Shown piece by piece: positions 25,389-33,818 of a DNA stretch of 43,718 nucleotides. Both the position numbers and the translations under genes were made by a program. The first letter of the stretch is position 1, and each line of letters opens with the position of its first letter. The stretch covers positions 1 through 43,718 of the forward strand of contig JANWJO010000169.1 of assembly GCA_025449435.1 (NCBI GenBank). The letters are read 5' to 3'. Source of the DNA: Chloroflexota bacterium (lineage in GTDB: Bacteria; Chloroflexota; UBA4733). The notes beneath the pieces are model-generated. The model saw only the letters and a program-made list of their open reading frames with translations, ran no database searches and was not told where the DNA came from.

Positions 25389-27119
25389 TTGCCGGTTCGT
25401 TGGAACAACGCGTTCGCAGCCAGTGCAGTGGGTGCGCTGGCGTATGCGCTGCTTAGTTTGGTGTTGCGGCTGCTGGCGAACGTCCCGGCTTTCCCGGAGC
25501 TATTGGTCGATCGTATCGTCCAACTGACGCCCGGCGCGATGTTCGGATTCTTGATCGATCACTTGCAATTGTTTGGCAGGCCACTGCTGTACGTATCGTT
25601 GCTCCTCGGGCAGTTGGTCTACCTCACCGTGCTCGGGGCCGTTATCTTCGTATTGGTGGCTCGCCGCTTTACTGTTACTGGTAGCGGGCAGGTTACGCAA
25701 GCGTGGGCCACCCGCGCGGCCATCCTCGCTGCGCTTGCTGCTTGGTTGCTCGAGGGTATCGTTATCTTGCCGGTGTTTGGCGCCGGCCTGTTTGCAGCCA
25801 GTGGACAATTTTCCGCCAGCACGGTCGCTGTGAGTGTGTTTTTCGAGTCTGTGCTGTTTGCTGCTGTGACCACTGCCGTCACGTTGCTGTTGGGCGTCAC
25901 AGCCACCCCAGCGGATGCACCAGACGTTTCGACAGGCCGTCGCGCTGTCACAGGCGGTGTCGGCGTGACCGCGGTGGCGTTGTTGGGCGGCGTGTTCTTC
26001 TGGCGTTATGCGTCGGACCGTTCCCCCTCGCTTGCTTCGGTCGCGTCGTCGCCTGCTCGTCCAGCCGCCGCGACGCCCTCCACAACGGCAACTGCCACAC
26101 TCGCGAGCGCAGGCACAGCAACTGGGCAATCCGCGCAAGCGGCAACAACCGGCCAGAGTACTAGCCAGGCTACGGTATCGACTGGAGTGACCGCTGACGC
26201 CACGGCAACGGGATCGGGGACAACCGCCGTGCAAGCCGATTTACCCCCTGGGGCGGTCACTCCGACAGCGGTCTTGTACACCGTATCCAAGAACTTCAAC
26301 GACCCGGTGGTCGATGGCAAGTCGTGGCGGCTCACCGTAGGGGGAGGCGTCAACAAGTCCCTGTCGCTGACGCTTGATCAGTTGATGGCGTTTCCGCAGC
26401 AAGATGTGTTCCGCACCTTCGAATGTATCAGTAACGACGTCGGCGGCGACTTGATCGGCAACGCGTTGTGGACCGGAACGCCGCTCTCCAACTTGCTCAA
26501 TGCCGCCGGGCTCGGCGCCAATGCCAACTTCGTCCATTTCCGCAGTGCCGACCAGTATTCGGAAAGCCTGCCCATGAACGTCGCTATGGACCCCACCACA
26601 CTGGTCGTACACGCCGTCAACGGCAAACCTCTGCCGCCTAACCACGGCTACCCTGCCCGCATCGTCACCTCCAACCGTTACGGCATGAAGCAGCCCAAGT
26701 GGCTGACCGACATCGTGGTCGCACCAGATGACGACAAGGGCTTTTGGGAACACCAGGGGTGGGACGAGCAAGCGGTGGTGCGCACCATGTCGGCGTTCCA
26801 GATGCCTGCCGAGGGCAGCACACTTAAACTCGGCCCTATTCAATTGAACGGCGTGGCGTTCGCTGGCGCGCGCGGCATCAGTGCGGTTGACGTGGCGACG
26901 TCGCAAGGCGGCCCCTGGCAGCCAGCCAAGGTCACGCAACTCCCGGGCACCAGCGTGTGGGCTCGGTGGACATTCGCTTGGACTCCCGACAAGTCGGGAA
27001 CCTACCAACTCACCGTGCGTGCTGTGGATGGTAGCGGCAAAGTCCAGGACACTGTGCCGGAAGATAGCTTTCCCACCGGCGCGGCTGGACTGCACTCCGT
27101 CTCGGTCACGGTGCAATAG
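25389..27119 (+). CDS. Membrane-anchored molybdopterin-dependent oxidoreductase (sulfite-oxidase fold)
   Basis: About 576 residues. Start TTG 25389 has an excellent AAAGGAGG 6 nt upstream. The N-terminal ~200 residues hold about five hydrophobic helices, then a Thr/Ala/Ser-rich extracellular linker. The sulfite-oxidase-type domain begins near VDGKSWRLTVGGGV: Cys346 in FRTFECISNDVGG is positioned as the Mo-ligating cysteine, and VTSNRYGMKQPKWLTDI with the C-terminal dimerisation-like domain (AFAGARGISAVDVA) follow. It probably oxidises or reduces a small substrate outside the membrane with electrons passed to or from the membrane domain. No haem or quinone partner is adjacent. Confidence 0.85.
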   Translation: MPVRWNNAFAASAVGALAYALLSLVLRLLANVPAFPELLVDRIVQLTPGAMFGFLIDHLQLFGRPLLYVSLLLGQLVYLTVLGAVIFVLVARRFTVTGSGQVTQAWATRAAILAALAAWLLEGIVILPVFGAGLFAASGQFSASTVAVSVFFESVLFAAVTTAVTLLLGVTATPADAPDVSTGRRAVTGGVGVTAVALLGGVFFWRYASDRSPSLASVASSPARPAAATPSTTATATLASAGTATGQSAQAATTGQSTSQATVSTGVTADATATGSGTTAVQADLPPGAVTPTAVLYTVSKNFNDPVVDGKSWRLTVGGGVNKSLSLTLDQLMAFPQQDVFRTFECISNDVGGDLIGNALWTGTPLSNLLNAAGLGANANFVHFRSADQYSESLPMNVAMDPTTLVVHAVNGKPLPPNHGYPARIVTSNRYGMKQPKWLTDIVVAPDDDKGFWEHQGWDEQAVVRTMSAFQMPAEGSTLKLGPIQLNGVAFAGARGISAVDVATSQGGPWQPAKVTQLPGTSVWARWTFAWTPDKSGTYQLTVRAVDGSGKVQDTVPEDSFPTGAAGLHSVSVTVQ

Positions 27120-27141
27120 CCAGCCGGCGCCGTTCGCTGCG

Positions 27142-27147
27142 TATACT
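27142..27147 (+). promoter_or_regulatory. -10-like box TATACTGC upstream of the amidohydrolase gene
   Basis: CTGCGTATACTGCTCGC lies 24 nt before GTG 27171 and 51 nt before ATG 27198. It matches the TATACTGC boxes seen upstream of three other rightward genes. No clear -35. Confidence 0.4.
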
Positions 27148-27170
27148 GCTCGCGGTGCCGCCAGGCACAC

Positions 27171-28775
27171 GTGCGCGCGAACGGTGAAGTGGGTGGCATG
27201 GCCGCCGATGTGCTCCTGGACAATGGCCTGATTTATACGGGCTACGCAGGGCTTCCCGTGGCTTCTGCTTTGGCGATCACTGGCGGCCGGGTGACTGCTT
27301 ATGGCGACATCGCCAGGACACAGGCAACCGCCCGGACGCATCGTATTGACCTCGCTCACGGTTTTGCTTTTCCCGGCTTTGTCGATGCCCACATCCACTT
27401 GCACTGGTACGGCTTGCTCCTCGACCAAGTTGAGCTCACCGACGTGGCTAGCTACGCTGAGGTGGAACGCCGAATTGGCGCGCGCATCCAAACGACGTCC
27501 GCCGGCGACTGGGTGGTGGGTGGCGGCTGGAATCAAGACCTGTGGGACGGCGGCCAGCCAACGAGGCACGCACTCGACCGCCTCACTGCGCGCCATCCGG
27601 TGGTGCTGCGACGCAAGGACGGCCACTCCATCTGGGTGAATAGCGTCGCGTTGCAGCGGGCGGGCATCTCATCCACCACCAGCGACCCGCCAGGTGGCCG
27701 CATCGAGCACGACAGCAATGGGGAACCCTCCGGCATTCTGGCTGAGGAGGCGATGGACCTGGTCGAATCCCTGATCGCCCTTCCCAGCGAACAGTCGCAC
27801 GACCAGGCGCTGACGCGGGCCACCACCATCGCCCACCAAGCTGGCCTCACCGGCATTCATGCTATGGAACGCTCCGACGCCCGCGCCGCTTACCAGCGGG
27901 CGCACGAGCGAGGCACTCTTAGCCTGCGCACCATCATCATGGCCGACCTAGATGCCTGGCGTCTTGGCTGGCCGGCAAGCGCCACGACCAATAGCGGACC
28001 CGCTATGTTACGCACCGGAGGTCTCAAGCTGTTCGCGGATGGCGCGCTCGGCTCACGCACGGCGGCCATGCTGGAACCGTTCGCAGGCCAGCCCACCAAC
28101 ACCGGCGTAGTCGTGACGCCTGCCGACGACATGGAGCAGCTCATCCACGACGCCGCGCTGGCGGGCTTATCCGCCGTCATTCACGCCATTGGTGATCGAG
28201 CCAACCGGATTGTCCTTAACGCGTTCGAGCGGACACGTAACGTCTGGCAGCCGCGCCATCTTCGCCAGCGCATCGAGCACGTACAGCTGCTCCACCCCGA
28301 CGACCTGCCGCGCTTGGCGGCGCTTGGCATCGTGGCATCCATGCAACCCACCCACGCCACTGCCGACATGCACATGGCTGACACGTACTGGGGTGAGCGC
28401 AACAAGCTTGGTTATGCCTGGCGCAGTGTGCTCGATTCAGGTGCAGCGCTCGCCTTTGGCTCCGACTGTCCCGTGGAAACGTTGAGCGTGTTGGAGGGTA
28501 TCCACGCGGCGGTCACGCGCACCGATTCAGAGAGTCTTCCGCGCGGCGGCTGGTACCCCGAGCAACGCGTGTCGGTGGCCGAGGCTATCGCGGGCTACAC
28601 GGCGGGGCCTGCCTACGCTGCTCACCGGGAACACGAACTAGGGAGCTTGGCGCCAGGCAAATTCGCCGATGTGACAGTGCTCAGCGGCGACCCCTACCAC
28701 GTCGATCCGGCGGAGATCCGCCACCTCAACGTGACGATGACCATTGTCAATGGCATCGTGCGCTACGCCCGCTGA
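27171..28775 (+). CDS. YtcJ-like amidohydrolase
   Basis: 534 residues of the metal-dependent hydrolase superfamily. GFVDAHIHLHWYG supplies the HxH site, GLKLFADGALGSRTA is the YtcJ-type strand, AVIHAIGDRANRIVLNAF and QRIEHVQLLHPDDL provide the later histidines, and AFGSDCPVE the terminal Asp. The C-terminal beta-sandwich has LAPGKFADVTVLSGDPY. Members of this branch hydrolyse amides or exo-enzyme substrates that are mostly unknown. The start may be GTG 27171 or ATG 27198; neither has a strong ribosome binding site. Confidence 0.87.
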   Translation: MRANGEVGGMAADVLLDNGLIYTGYAGLPVASALAITGGRVTAYGDIARTQATARTHRIDLAHGFAFPGFVDAHIHLHWYGLLLDQVELTDVASYAEVERRIGARIQTTSAGDWVVGGGWNQDLWDGGQPTRHALDRLTARHPVVLRRKDGHSIWVNSVALQRAGISSTTSDPPGGRIEHDSNGEPSGILAEEAMDLVESLIALPSEQSHDQALTRATTIAHQAGLTGIHAMERSDARAAYQRAHERGTLSLRTIIMADLDAWRLGWPASATTNSGPAMLRTGGLKLFADGALGSRTAAMLEPFAGQPTNTGVVVTPADDMEQLIHDAALAGLSAVIHAIGDRANRIVLNAFERTRNVWQPRHLRQRIEHVQLLHPDDLPRLAALGIVASMQPTHATADMHMADTYWGERNKLGYAWRSVLDSGAALAFGSDCPVETLSVLEGIHAAVTRTDSESLPRGGWYPEQRVSVAEAIAGYTAGPAYAAHREHELGSLAPGKFADVTVLSGDPYHVDPAEIRHLNVTMTIVNGIVRYAR

Positions 28776-28784
28776 AACGTCGAC

Positions 28785-28952
28785 CTATTGCCCCGAAGTT
28801 ATGGGTGTAGTGGCGTTGTTCTGAGCAGGCGATGCGAAGCCCACGAACCCAGCAATCACTAGGCTGCCCAGGAGCAGCACCGCGATAACCACGACAGCCA
28901 GCCTGGATTGTCGGGGCGACCGGTAGCGTTGCGCGTTGGACCTTTTTGGCAT
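28785..28952 (-). CDS. 55-residue single-pass membrane protein, function unknown
   Basis: ATG-initiated small frame: a basic start (MPKRSNAQRYRSPRQSRL), one hydrophobic helix (AVVVIAVLLLGSLVIAGFVG) and a short polar tail ending ITSGQ. The positive-inside layout fits a small membrane or secreted-anchor protein. Support for expression is a TATGCT box exactly 6 nt before the ATG, as at two other leaderless-looking genes. Its stop lies 9 nt from the stop of the convergent amidohydrolase gene. No family recognised. Confidence 0.55.
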   Translation of the reverse strand: MPKRSNAQRYRSPRQSRLAVVVIAVLLLGSLVIAGFVGFASPAQNNATTPITSGQ

Positions 28953-28958
28953 GCGTCC

Positions 28959-28964
28959 AGCATA
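28959..28964 (-). promoter_or_regulatory. -10-like box TATGCT, 6 nt before ATG (likely leaderless)
   Basis: The minus strand reads GGTTATGCTGGACGCATG. The hexamer ends 6 nt before the start codon at 28952, with no ribosome binding site between. Confidence 0.4.
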
Positions 28965-29123
28965 ACCCGCGCCCTACCCACCAGCAACGCATCAATCGGG
29001 CTCAAGCGATGATCCTATCAAGAAGGCAGTTGGGGTGGGACGGTTTCGACCAGTTACATGCGGTTACCCTCGCCGCGACGTATCGTATCTGCAGAGTGTA
29101 TCGATCGTGCGAGGGGCAACCTG

Positions 29124-30242
29124 ATGGACATCCCTTCCTGGCGTGAAATCTTTGATCTGCAAGATGAGGCATCGCCTGTGCGCGGCAAAGAGTTGTTGGA
29201 GAGGGTACCCTGGCACTCCCTGCCTGAAATCGCGACACCTTTGTTGGGCTGGATGCTCCCGTCGCCGTTGGGTATTCCATCCTGCCCTCTAACTATTAAC
29301 CCAGATCGCACTGAGTTCTTCGCTCGCTGTGGATTCGATCTGCTCACTGTCAAAACGTACCGATCGCGACCTTGGCCACCACATCCGGCACCCCGCTGGG
29401 CATTCGCTCGTGTGCCAGGCGACTCCCTTGGTGTATCGCCAACGTTAGGCACCGCGGTGGCGTCTGCGGAGCCGATGGCCACATCACTGGCAGACGAGTC
29501 GATGGCCAACTCCGTTGGCGTTCCGTCCACTGAACCTACTGCATGGCAAGCGAGCCTCAATGCCACACGTGAACGGCTCGGACCAGGCCAGCGCCTGATC
29601 GCCAGCGTCATGGGTTCGCCGGAGGTGGCGACATCGCCCAGCGAGCTGGCCAGCGATTTTGCTCTCGCGGTGAAGCTCGCGGCAGAGACCAGCACCGACG
29701 CCATCGAACTCAACCTGTCCTGTCCGAACACGCGCGGCGCCATCGTATGCCAGTCGCCTGACATTGCGGTGGAGGTATGCGCAGCCGCAGCGGCGGCCAT
29801 TGCCAGTTCGGCCAAGCCGCTCCTAGCGAAGGTGAGCTACTTGCCGCCGGATGCGCTCGAAGCGTTCACCCTCGCCTGCGCACCGCATCTGCAAGGTGTG
29901 ATCGCCATTAATACCGTGGCGCAACAAATAGTGGACCATGCTGGGCAGCCGTATTTCCCCGGCCGGCCCACCGCGGGCATCTCTGGCCGCGCTATTTTCG
30001 AGGCTGGACTCGACACAGTCCGCCGGCTCACCGCATTGCGGACCGCCCACCGGCTGGACCTGGCCATCATCGGGGTTGGCGGCGTGATGACGCCAGGTGA
30101 CTTCGATGCCTACCTAGAAGCGGGTGCGAACGCTGTGCAGACCTGCACCGGCGCCTACCTTTACCCTACGCTGGCCATCACGTATCGCCGCCAACATGCT
30201 CAACGAGCAGCCAAGTCTGCTGTGGTCGCTTCGGTTTCATGA
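29124..30242 (+). CDS. Dihydroorotate-dehydrogenase-like FMN oxidoreductase
   Basis: 372 residues from ATG 29124 (AGGGG 7-8 nt upstream). FMN-barrel features: SPLGIPSCPLTINPDRTEFF, FDLLTVKTY (Lys), IELNLSCPNTRGAIV (loop with Cys, as in class 1 enzymes), LLAKVSYLPPDALEAF, VIAINTVAQQI and IIGVGGVMTPGDFDAYLEAG. A ~90-residue insert (Ala/Ser/Thr-rich, ~105-190) is unusual. No pyrimidine genes are nearby, so it may act on another substrate. Its last 6 nt overlap the convergent PrsW-like gene. Confidence 0.8.
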   Translation: MDIPSWREIFDLQDEASPVRGKELLERVPWHSLPEIATPLLGWMLPSPLGIPSCPLTINPDRTEFFARCGFDLLTVKTYRSRPWPPHPAPRWAFARVPGDSLGVSPTLGTAVASAEPMATSLADESMANSVGVPSTEPTAWQASLNATRERLGPGQRLIASVMGSPEVATSPSELASDFALAVKLAAETSTDAIELNLSCPNTRGAIVCQSPDIAVEVCAAAAAAIASSAKPLLAKVSYLPPDALEAFTLACAPHLQGVIAINTVAQQIVDHAGQPYFPGRPTAGISGRAIFEAGLDTVRRLTALRTAHRLDLAIIGVGGVMTPGDFDAYLEAGANAVQTCTGAYLYPTLAITYRRQHAQRAAKSAVVASVS

Positions 30243-31535
30243 AGTGGCGAGCTGGCCGCCGCCGAGCGCGCGCTCTTCTTTGATCGACTCGATGACCAAG
30301 CCGCGCAACCTGATGATGCTGATGCCGCCAATTACCACCATCCAGATGAACGAGCCGAGGCCCGCCAGCGGATTCCAGTCCCACAGCGCGTGCAGCAAGC
30401 TGGATACGAAATAGGCGATCCACACGTGCCCCCAGCGTGGCTTCTGGCCTTCGGCGCGGTGACGGAAGATCACTGCCGCAATCGATGCGGTCCATGTGCC
30501 ATGCCCGAACGGGCCGAGGACCTGCCGGAGCCATAAGGTGCTCAAGAAGTCGGGTATGCCGTGCTGGTTCAACGCCGCTATCGCGTATCCGGCGTCCTCG
30601 AACGCAGCAAACCCCATGCCGGCCGCCGCGCCCAGGATCACTCCATCCAGCTCGTAGCGGTAGCGCGTGCCTCGCACCAGCAAGAACACCATGAGAATCT
30701 TTACTCCCTCTTCGGTGAGCCCAGTGATAAGGGCGGGAATGAATGCACCCGCGCCAGCCCCATTGATCGCTTCCAGAAACCCGGCCGACGGAATGCCGAA
30801 CAGCGCCGTGAGAAACCCCACGCGCAACAGGATGCCGGCCGGTATGCCACCAAAGGCGTCGATCTCGTCCAGATACTGTACGTACACCACTGGCACAAAG
30901 AAGCTGCCAATAACCAGCACAGACACGGCCGCGATTACACTGCCCGACAGTGCGGTGATGAACGTGAATGCAGCAAACACGAACAAGCCAATGAACAAGG
31001 TGCGCTGGAAAGCGCGATGGCGCGCCACCACCGCATGAGGCATAAACGAGGTCACTGGATCTGGATTCCAACGTAGGTTGGGCTGGCTGATGGCCCTCGG
31101 CACTTCGCCCTGTTCCGGACGCTGCCGCCGGTCGCGCACCACGCCTATAAAACTCACCGCCACGCACTCAAGCGGGCCAACAATAAGGGAGACCAGCCCT
31201 TCGTTCTGCGCCATCACATCGTCGCCCAGCAGGTCGGCGGCACCGAGGAACGCGCCGACCAGGAACAGTGCAAGCAGGCCAACGACCACGCCGATCACCA
31301 GGCCGAGCACCACCGCCAGCACCGCGGCTAGCTGGCGATTGTGGACGCGGTGCAACCAGTAGGCAATGGCCAGCCCGGCCAGCAGCGACAGCGTCGGCGG
31401 AATGAAGTACAGCGTGTGCGAAGGGACCGGCAGTTGGGAACTCCACGCAAAAATGGCCAGGATGAACCCAACGCCAGCCAGCGCTGGAAACAGCACGGGG
31501 TGGTGCGGCTGGACCTTAACCGGCTGTTGCAACAT
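30237..31535 (-). CDS. PrsW-family intramembrane metalloprotease-like protein
   Basis: 432 residues with about ten hydrophobic helices. The PrsW motifs are present: LTEEGVKILMVF (Glu275, Glu276, Lys279), AAFEDAGYAIAAL (Glu313), GPFGHGTWTA (His345) and LLHALWDWN (His382), the putative metal-binding set. In Bacillus subtilis PrsW makes a site-1-like cut of an anti-sigma factor; the target here is unknown, and no sigma/anti-sigma pair is in the window. A TATAAT box sits 46 nt before ATG 31535. The N-terminal ~100 residues are an extra membrane region. Confidence 0.87.
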   Translation of the reverse strand: MLQQPVKVQPHHPVLFPALAGVGFILAIFAWSSQLPVPSHTLYFIPPTLSLLAGLAIAYWLHRVHNRQLAAVLAVVLGLVIGVVVGLLALFLVGAFLGAADLLGDDVMAQNEGLVSLIVGPLECVAVSFIGVVRDRRQRPEQGEVPRAISQPNLRWNPDPVTSFMPHAVVARHRAFQRTLFIGLFVFAAFTFITALSGSVIAAVSVLVIGSFFVPVVYVQYLDEIDAFGGIPAGILLRVGFLTALFGIPSAGFLEAINGAGAGAFIPALITGLTEEGVKILMVFLLVRGTRYRYELDGVILGAAAGMGFAAFEDAGYAIAALNQHGIPDFLSTLWLRQVLGPFGHGTWTASIAAVIFRHRAEGQKPRWGHVWIAYFVSSLLHALWDWNPLAGLGSFIWMVVIGGISIIRLRGLVIESIKEERALGGGQLATS

Positions 31536-31580
31536 GGCGGCCTCGCTCCAACGCTCACTGGAAGGCGTGACGACCGCCAG

Positions 31581-31586
31581 ATTATA
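31581..31586 (-). promoter_or_regulatory. -10 box TATAAT upstream of the PrsW-like gene
   Basis: The minus strand reads AGCGCTATAATCTGG, a consensus -10 hexamer 46 nt before the start codon. No well-spaced -35 is visible. Confidence 0.45.
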
Positions 31587-31632
31587 GCGCTAAGCAGTCA
31601 AGCCGCCTGGTTGCTCGAAGCGCCAGCGCCGG

Positions 31633-33054
31633 TTACCCAGGCAGTTGCAGAGGGGAAAGCCATTTGCGGTGGATGGCGAGGTCAGTACCGTCGATGAGCG
31701 TGACGTTGATCTGGTTGGTGCCGAGGCGCCGTACCGTCACCAGTTGGGCCGGTGCGCTGCCCTTCTTGTACACCGCAAGCTGACCGGGATGAAACGTCAC
31801 ACGCGGGCGCACCTCGCGGACGTTGGGCAGGATGCCCTTGCAATCGCTGACGATGACCTGGGGCGTGTGCATATCGATCAAGATCTGGCATGGTTTGCGG
31901 TTGACCCGGTCGATCTGCAACCCCCAGCGCAACAGGAGCCACTCCAACGGCAAGTTGCCCGACACCGCTGCAGGCGCGGGCGCGACCAACACCTCAGATC
32001 GGCGCACAGCCGGCGACTGATCAGGCGGCCGCCGCACCGGCAGGTGCGCGCTACTGGCGATCAAGGCGACTTGTGTGGCGTCGTCCAGTGTCTCAAACCA
32101 GTACGGCGGCACAGCACCAGTGGGAAGTGAAGCCACCAAGCGGGTCGCCCCACACGCCGACACGTCGACAAATGCCGTCGTGACCTTACGCTGGCGCAGG
32201 TGCAAGCCAAGGGCGTAGAGCAACTCGGCTAGCCGTGGCACTTGCGGACCGCAGAGCATTCCCTCGACAGCGACCGCCAATTGGCTATCGGCCGGCGCAT
32301 CGACCTTGGAAACCAACGCTTCCGGAGCCGGTCCGTCAACTTGGCTAACTGGCGTTTCGACATCCCGAACTGATGATCTCGCTTCGACGGGCACGGTTAC
32401 GCTACCTGTGGGCTGCTCGCCAGGCGACCCTTGGTCCGGTGTTTTCTGTGCAACTGGAGCCACATCACTGCCGCCATCGAGGACCTTATCCGGGCGCGGC
32501 AGGTTCCGTTTGGTGCGATCACGCCTTGACTTCACGAGCAGCGGCGGACGCTGTCCCGCCAGGATGAGACTGTCCTCACCCGCCGGCGCCTGAACGGGCG
32601 CGGGGGCAGCCGGTACATCGCTAGGTTGCACTACATGCAGTTCTTCGAATGGCGGCTCCGTGCGCAACGCGAGCGCCATACTCGGTGAAGCCGCCAAGGG
32701 AGCTACCTCAAGGAGCACGTGTCCGTTAGCGTGATCCAGAGACGGCGCATCCTGAGCGGAAATCGCGGTCATCGTCCCCGCATCCCCGCTCAATGCCAAA
32801 GTGTCGCCCGCTACTGGCGAAGGCTCCGGCAAAATCGCGCCCATTAGCTTTCGACGACCGGACCTACCTGCCGGCCGTGTTTGGGGCGCGGAAACAGGCT
32901 CAGCGCTTGTGGTCAGGGAGTCTGGTGAATCGCCGTTCGCATCAGCGACCGGCGCAAGCTCGACGCCTTGCAGCAAGGAGGCCAGATCAGCCAGATCGCG
33001 AACAACGCGCTCACCTTGGCGAGCCAAGCCGGTACTCCATCCGCGGCAGTGCAT
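31633..33054 (-). CDS. Unrecognised 473-residue protein with proline/alanine-rich linker
   Basis: Three parts are visible: a short N-terminal segment (RDLADLASLLQGVELAPVA), a long low-complexity Pro/Ala/Ser/Asp-rich middle (~35-255), and a folded-looking C-terminal ~200 residues. The last part has alternating strands and helices (VPRLAELLYALGLHLRQRK, CQILIDMHTPQVIVSDCKG) and a small beta-rich end (PGQLAVYKKG, NQINVTLIDGTDLAIHRKWL). No signal peptide or membrane helix is seen. I do not recognise a family. Coding is supported by consistent codon choice in this frame and the lack of competing genes. Confidence 0.6.
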   Translation of the reverse strand: MHCRGWSTGLARQGERVVRDLADLASLLQGVELAPVADANGDSPDSLTTSAEPVSAPQTRPAGRSGRRKLMGAILPEPSPVAGDTLALSGDAGTMTAISAQDAPSLDHANGHVLLEVAPLAASPSMALALRTEPPFEELHVVQPSDVPAAPAPVQAPAGEDSLILAGQRPPLLVKSRRDRTKRNLPRPDKVLDGGSDVAPVAQKTPDQGSPGEQPTGSVTVPVEARSSVRDVETPVSQVDGPAPEALVSKVDAPADSQLAVAVEGMLCGPQVPRLAELLYALGLHLRQRKVTTAFVDVSACGATRLVASLPTGAVPPYWFETLDDATQVALIASSAHLPVRRPPDQSPAVRRSEVLVAPAPAAVSGNLPLEWLLLRWGLQIDRVNRKPCQILIDMHTPQVIVSDCKGILPNVREVRPRVTFHPGQLAVYKKGSAPAQLVTVRRLGTNQINVTLIDGTDLAIHRKWLSPLQLPG

Positions 33055-33469
33055 AGATGTTGGGACGCTTGCGGCCAGTGTACTAGGTGAGCCGTCCCAA
33101 GTGGCGCATTCGCGACACCAACGGGCTATGACTCCCCGGGAGTTTTGTGGTATTCACGAGCGGTGACGGGGCCAATCGGCTACGCCTCCCCGCCCAGTCA
33201 ACATGCCTAGTAAGGACGTTGGAACACTTAACTCCGGCGTGTGTGGTTGGTATACTGCGAGCAGTTTCTACCGCGTCGAGCTGGAGAACGGACCACTACA
33301 ATGGTCGGCAATCTTCAGAGCACATTCACCCTCCCGCGTTACCGTGGACACAGACCGGCGTCGCTGTTGATATCTCTTGGACTGCGCCTTCGGGGTGGGC
33401 CTAGCGGCGGCACAGAAGGAGTCGCACTCAACCCCGCTCGTGTTGCTTAGACGAAAAGGAGAGAGCCAC
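33055..33469. other. 415-nt gap: palindrome and promoter-bearing leader of the SWIM-finger gene
   Basis: No confident gene. It holds a 13-nt palindrome ACTCCCCGGGAGT (33131-33143), a rightward promoter (33228-33256) and a ~200-nt leader. Within the leader, an ATG frame at 33301-33450 could encode 49 residues ending 20 nt before the SWIM-finger gene. I cannot assign an RNA family to the leader. Confidence 0.5.
33228..33256 (+). promoter_or_regulatory. Sigma-70-like promoter for the SWIM-finger gene
   Basis: TTAACT (-35-like, 33228-33233), a 17-nt spacer and TATACT (33251-33256) preceded by TGG, giving an extended -10. The transcript would carry a leader of roughly 205 nt before ATG 33470. Confidence 0.55.
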
Positions 33470-33748
33470 ATGCACTCAGGGTGGTACGGCAAGATCGAGA
33501 AGGCTCACCGCTACGCCAATGAAAAAGAAGAGCGCATCCAGTTCACTGAATTCTCGGTCGCCTTCAAGGGCGACAATGACGCGTATTCCGTGACCCTCCG
33601 CAATGACGAGTGGAAATGCACCTGCCATTTCTTCCAAGTTGAGCACGCCTGTTGCCACACAATGGCTATCGAACAGGTACTGCGCGGCATGCTCACGGAG
33701 CCAGCAACCGCCAATGGGCGTGGGCCAAAAATCTCCGTCCCCGCCTAG
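33470..33748 (+). CDS. Small SWIM zinc-finger protein
   Basis: 92 residues from ATG 33470, with AAAAGGAGAG close upstream. The C-terminal half holds the SWIM pattern CxC-x(n)-CxH in EWKCTCHFFQVEHACCHTMA, and the N-terminal half (HRYANEKEERIQFTEFSVAF) looks like a beta-strand scaffold. SWIM fingers bind DNA or proteins and are usually fused to larger proteins such as SNF2 helicases or transposases. Here the finger stands almost alone and no helicase gene is adjacent. It may be an accessory or regulatory protein; the role is inferred only. Confidence 0.8.
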   Translation: MHSGWYGKIEKAHRYANEKEERIQFTEFSVAFKGDNDAYSVTLRNDEWKCTCHFFQVEHACCHTMAIEQVLRGMLTEPATANGRGPKISVPA

Positions 33749-33818
33749 GGCCGGCTGACCCGCCGCTGCTGCATCAAAGCTGCATGCCGGCGTGGCAGCA
33801 CCAGCGTGGCCAGGCCAG

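Noticed and set aside
26241..27626. A 461-codon open frame on the minus strand across the molybdoenzyme and amidohydrolase genes
   Set aside because: It is antisense to two well-supported genes; the translation is His/Arg/Val-rich with no recognisable domain, as expected from GC-rich opposite-strand frames.
31581..31601. TTGACT-N9-TATAAT as a complete promoter for the PrsW-like gene
   Set aside because: The 9-nt spacing is far from the normal 16-18 nt; only the -10 is reported.
33131..33143. The ACTCCCCGGGAGT palindrome as a rho-independent terminator
   Set aside because: The loop is too short and the downstream T run is only TTTTG; a DNA-binding site is as likely, so I left it in the gap description.
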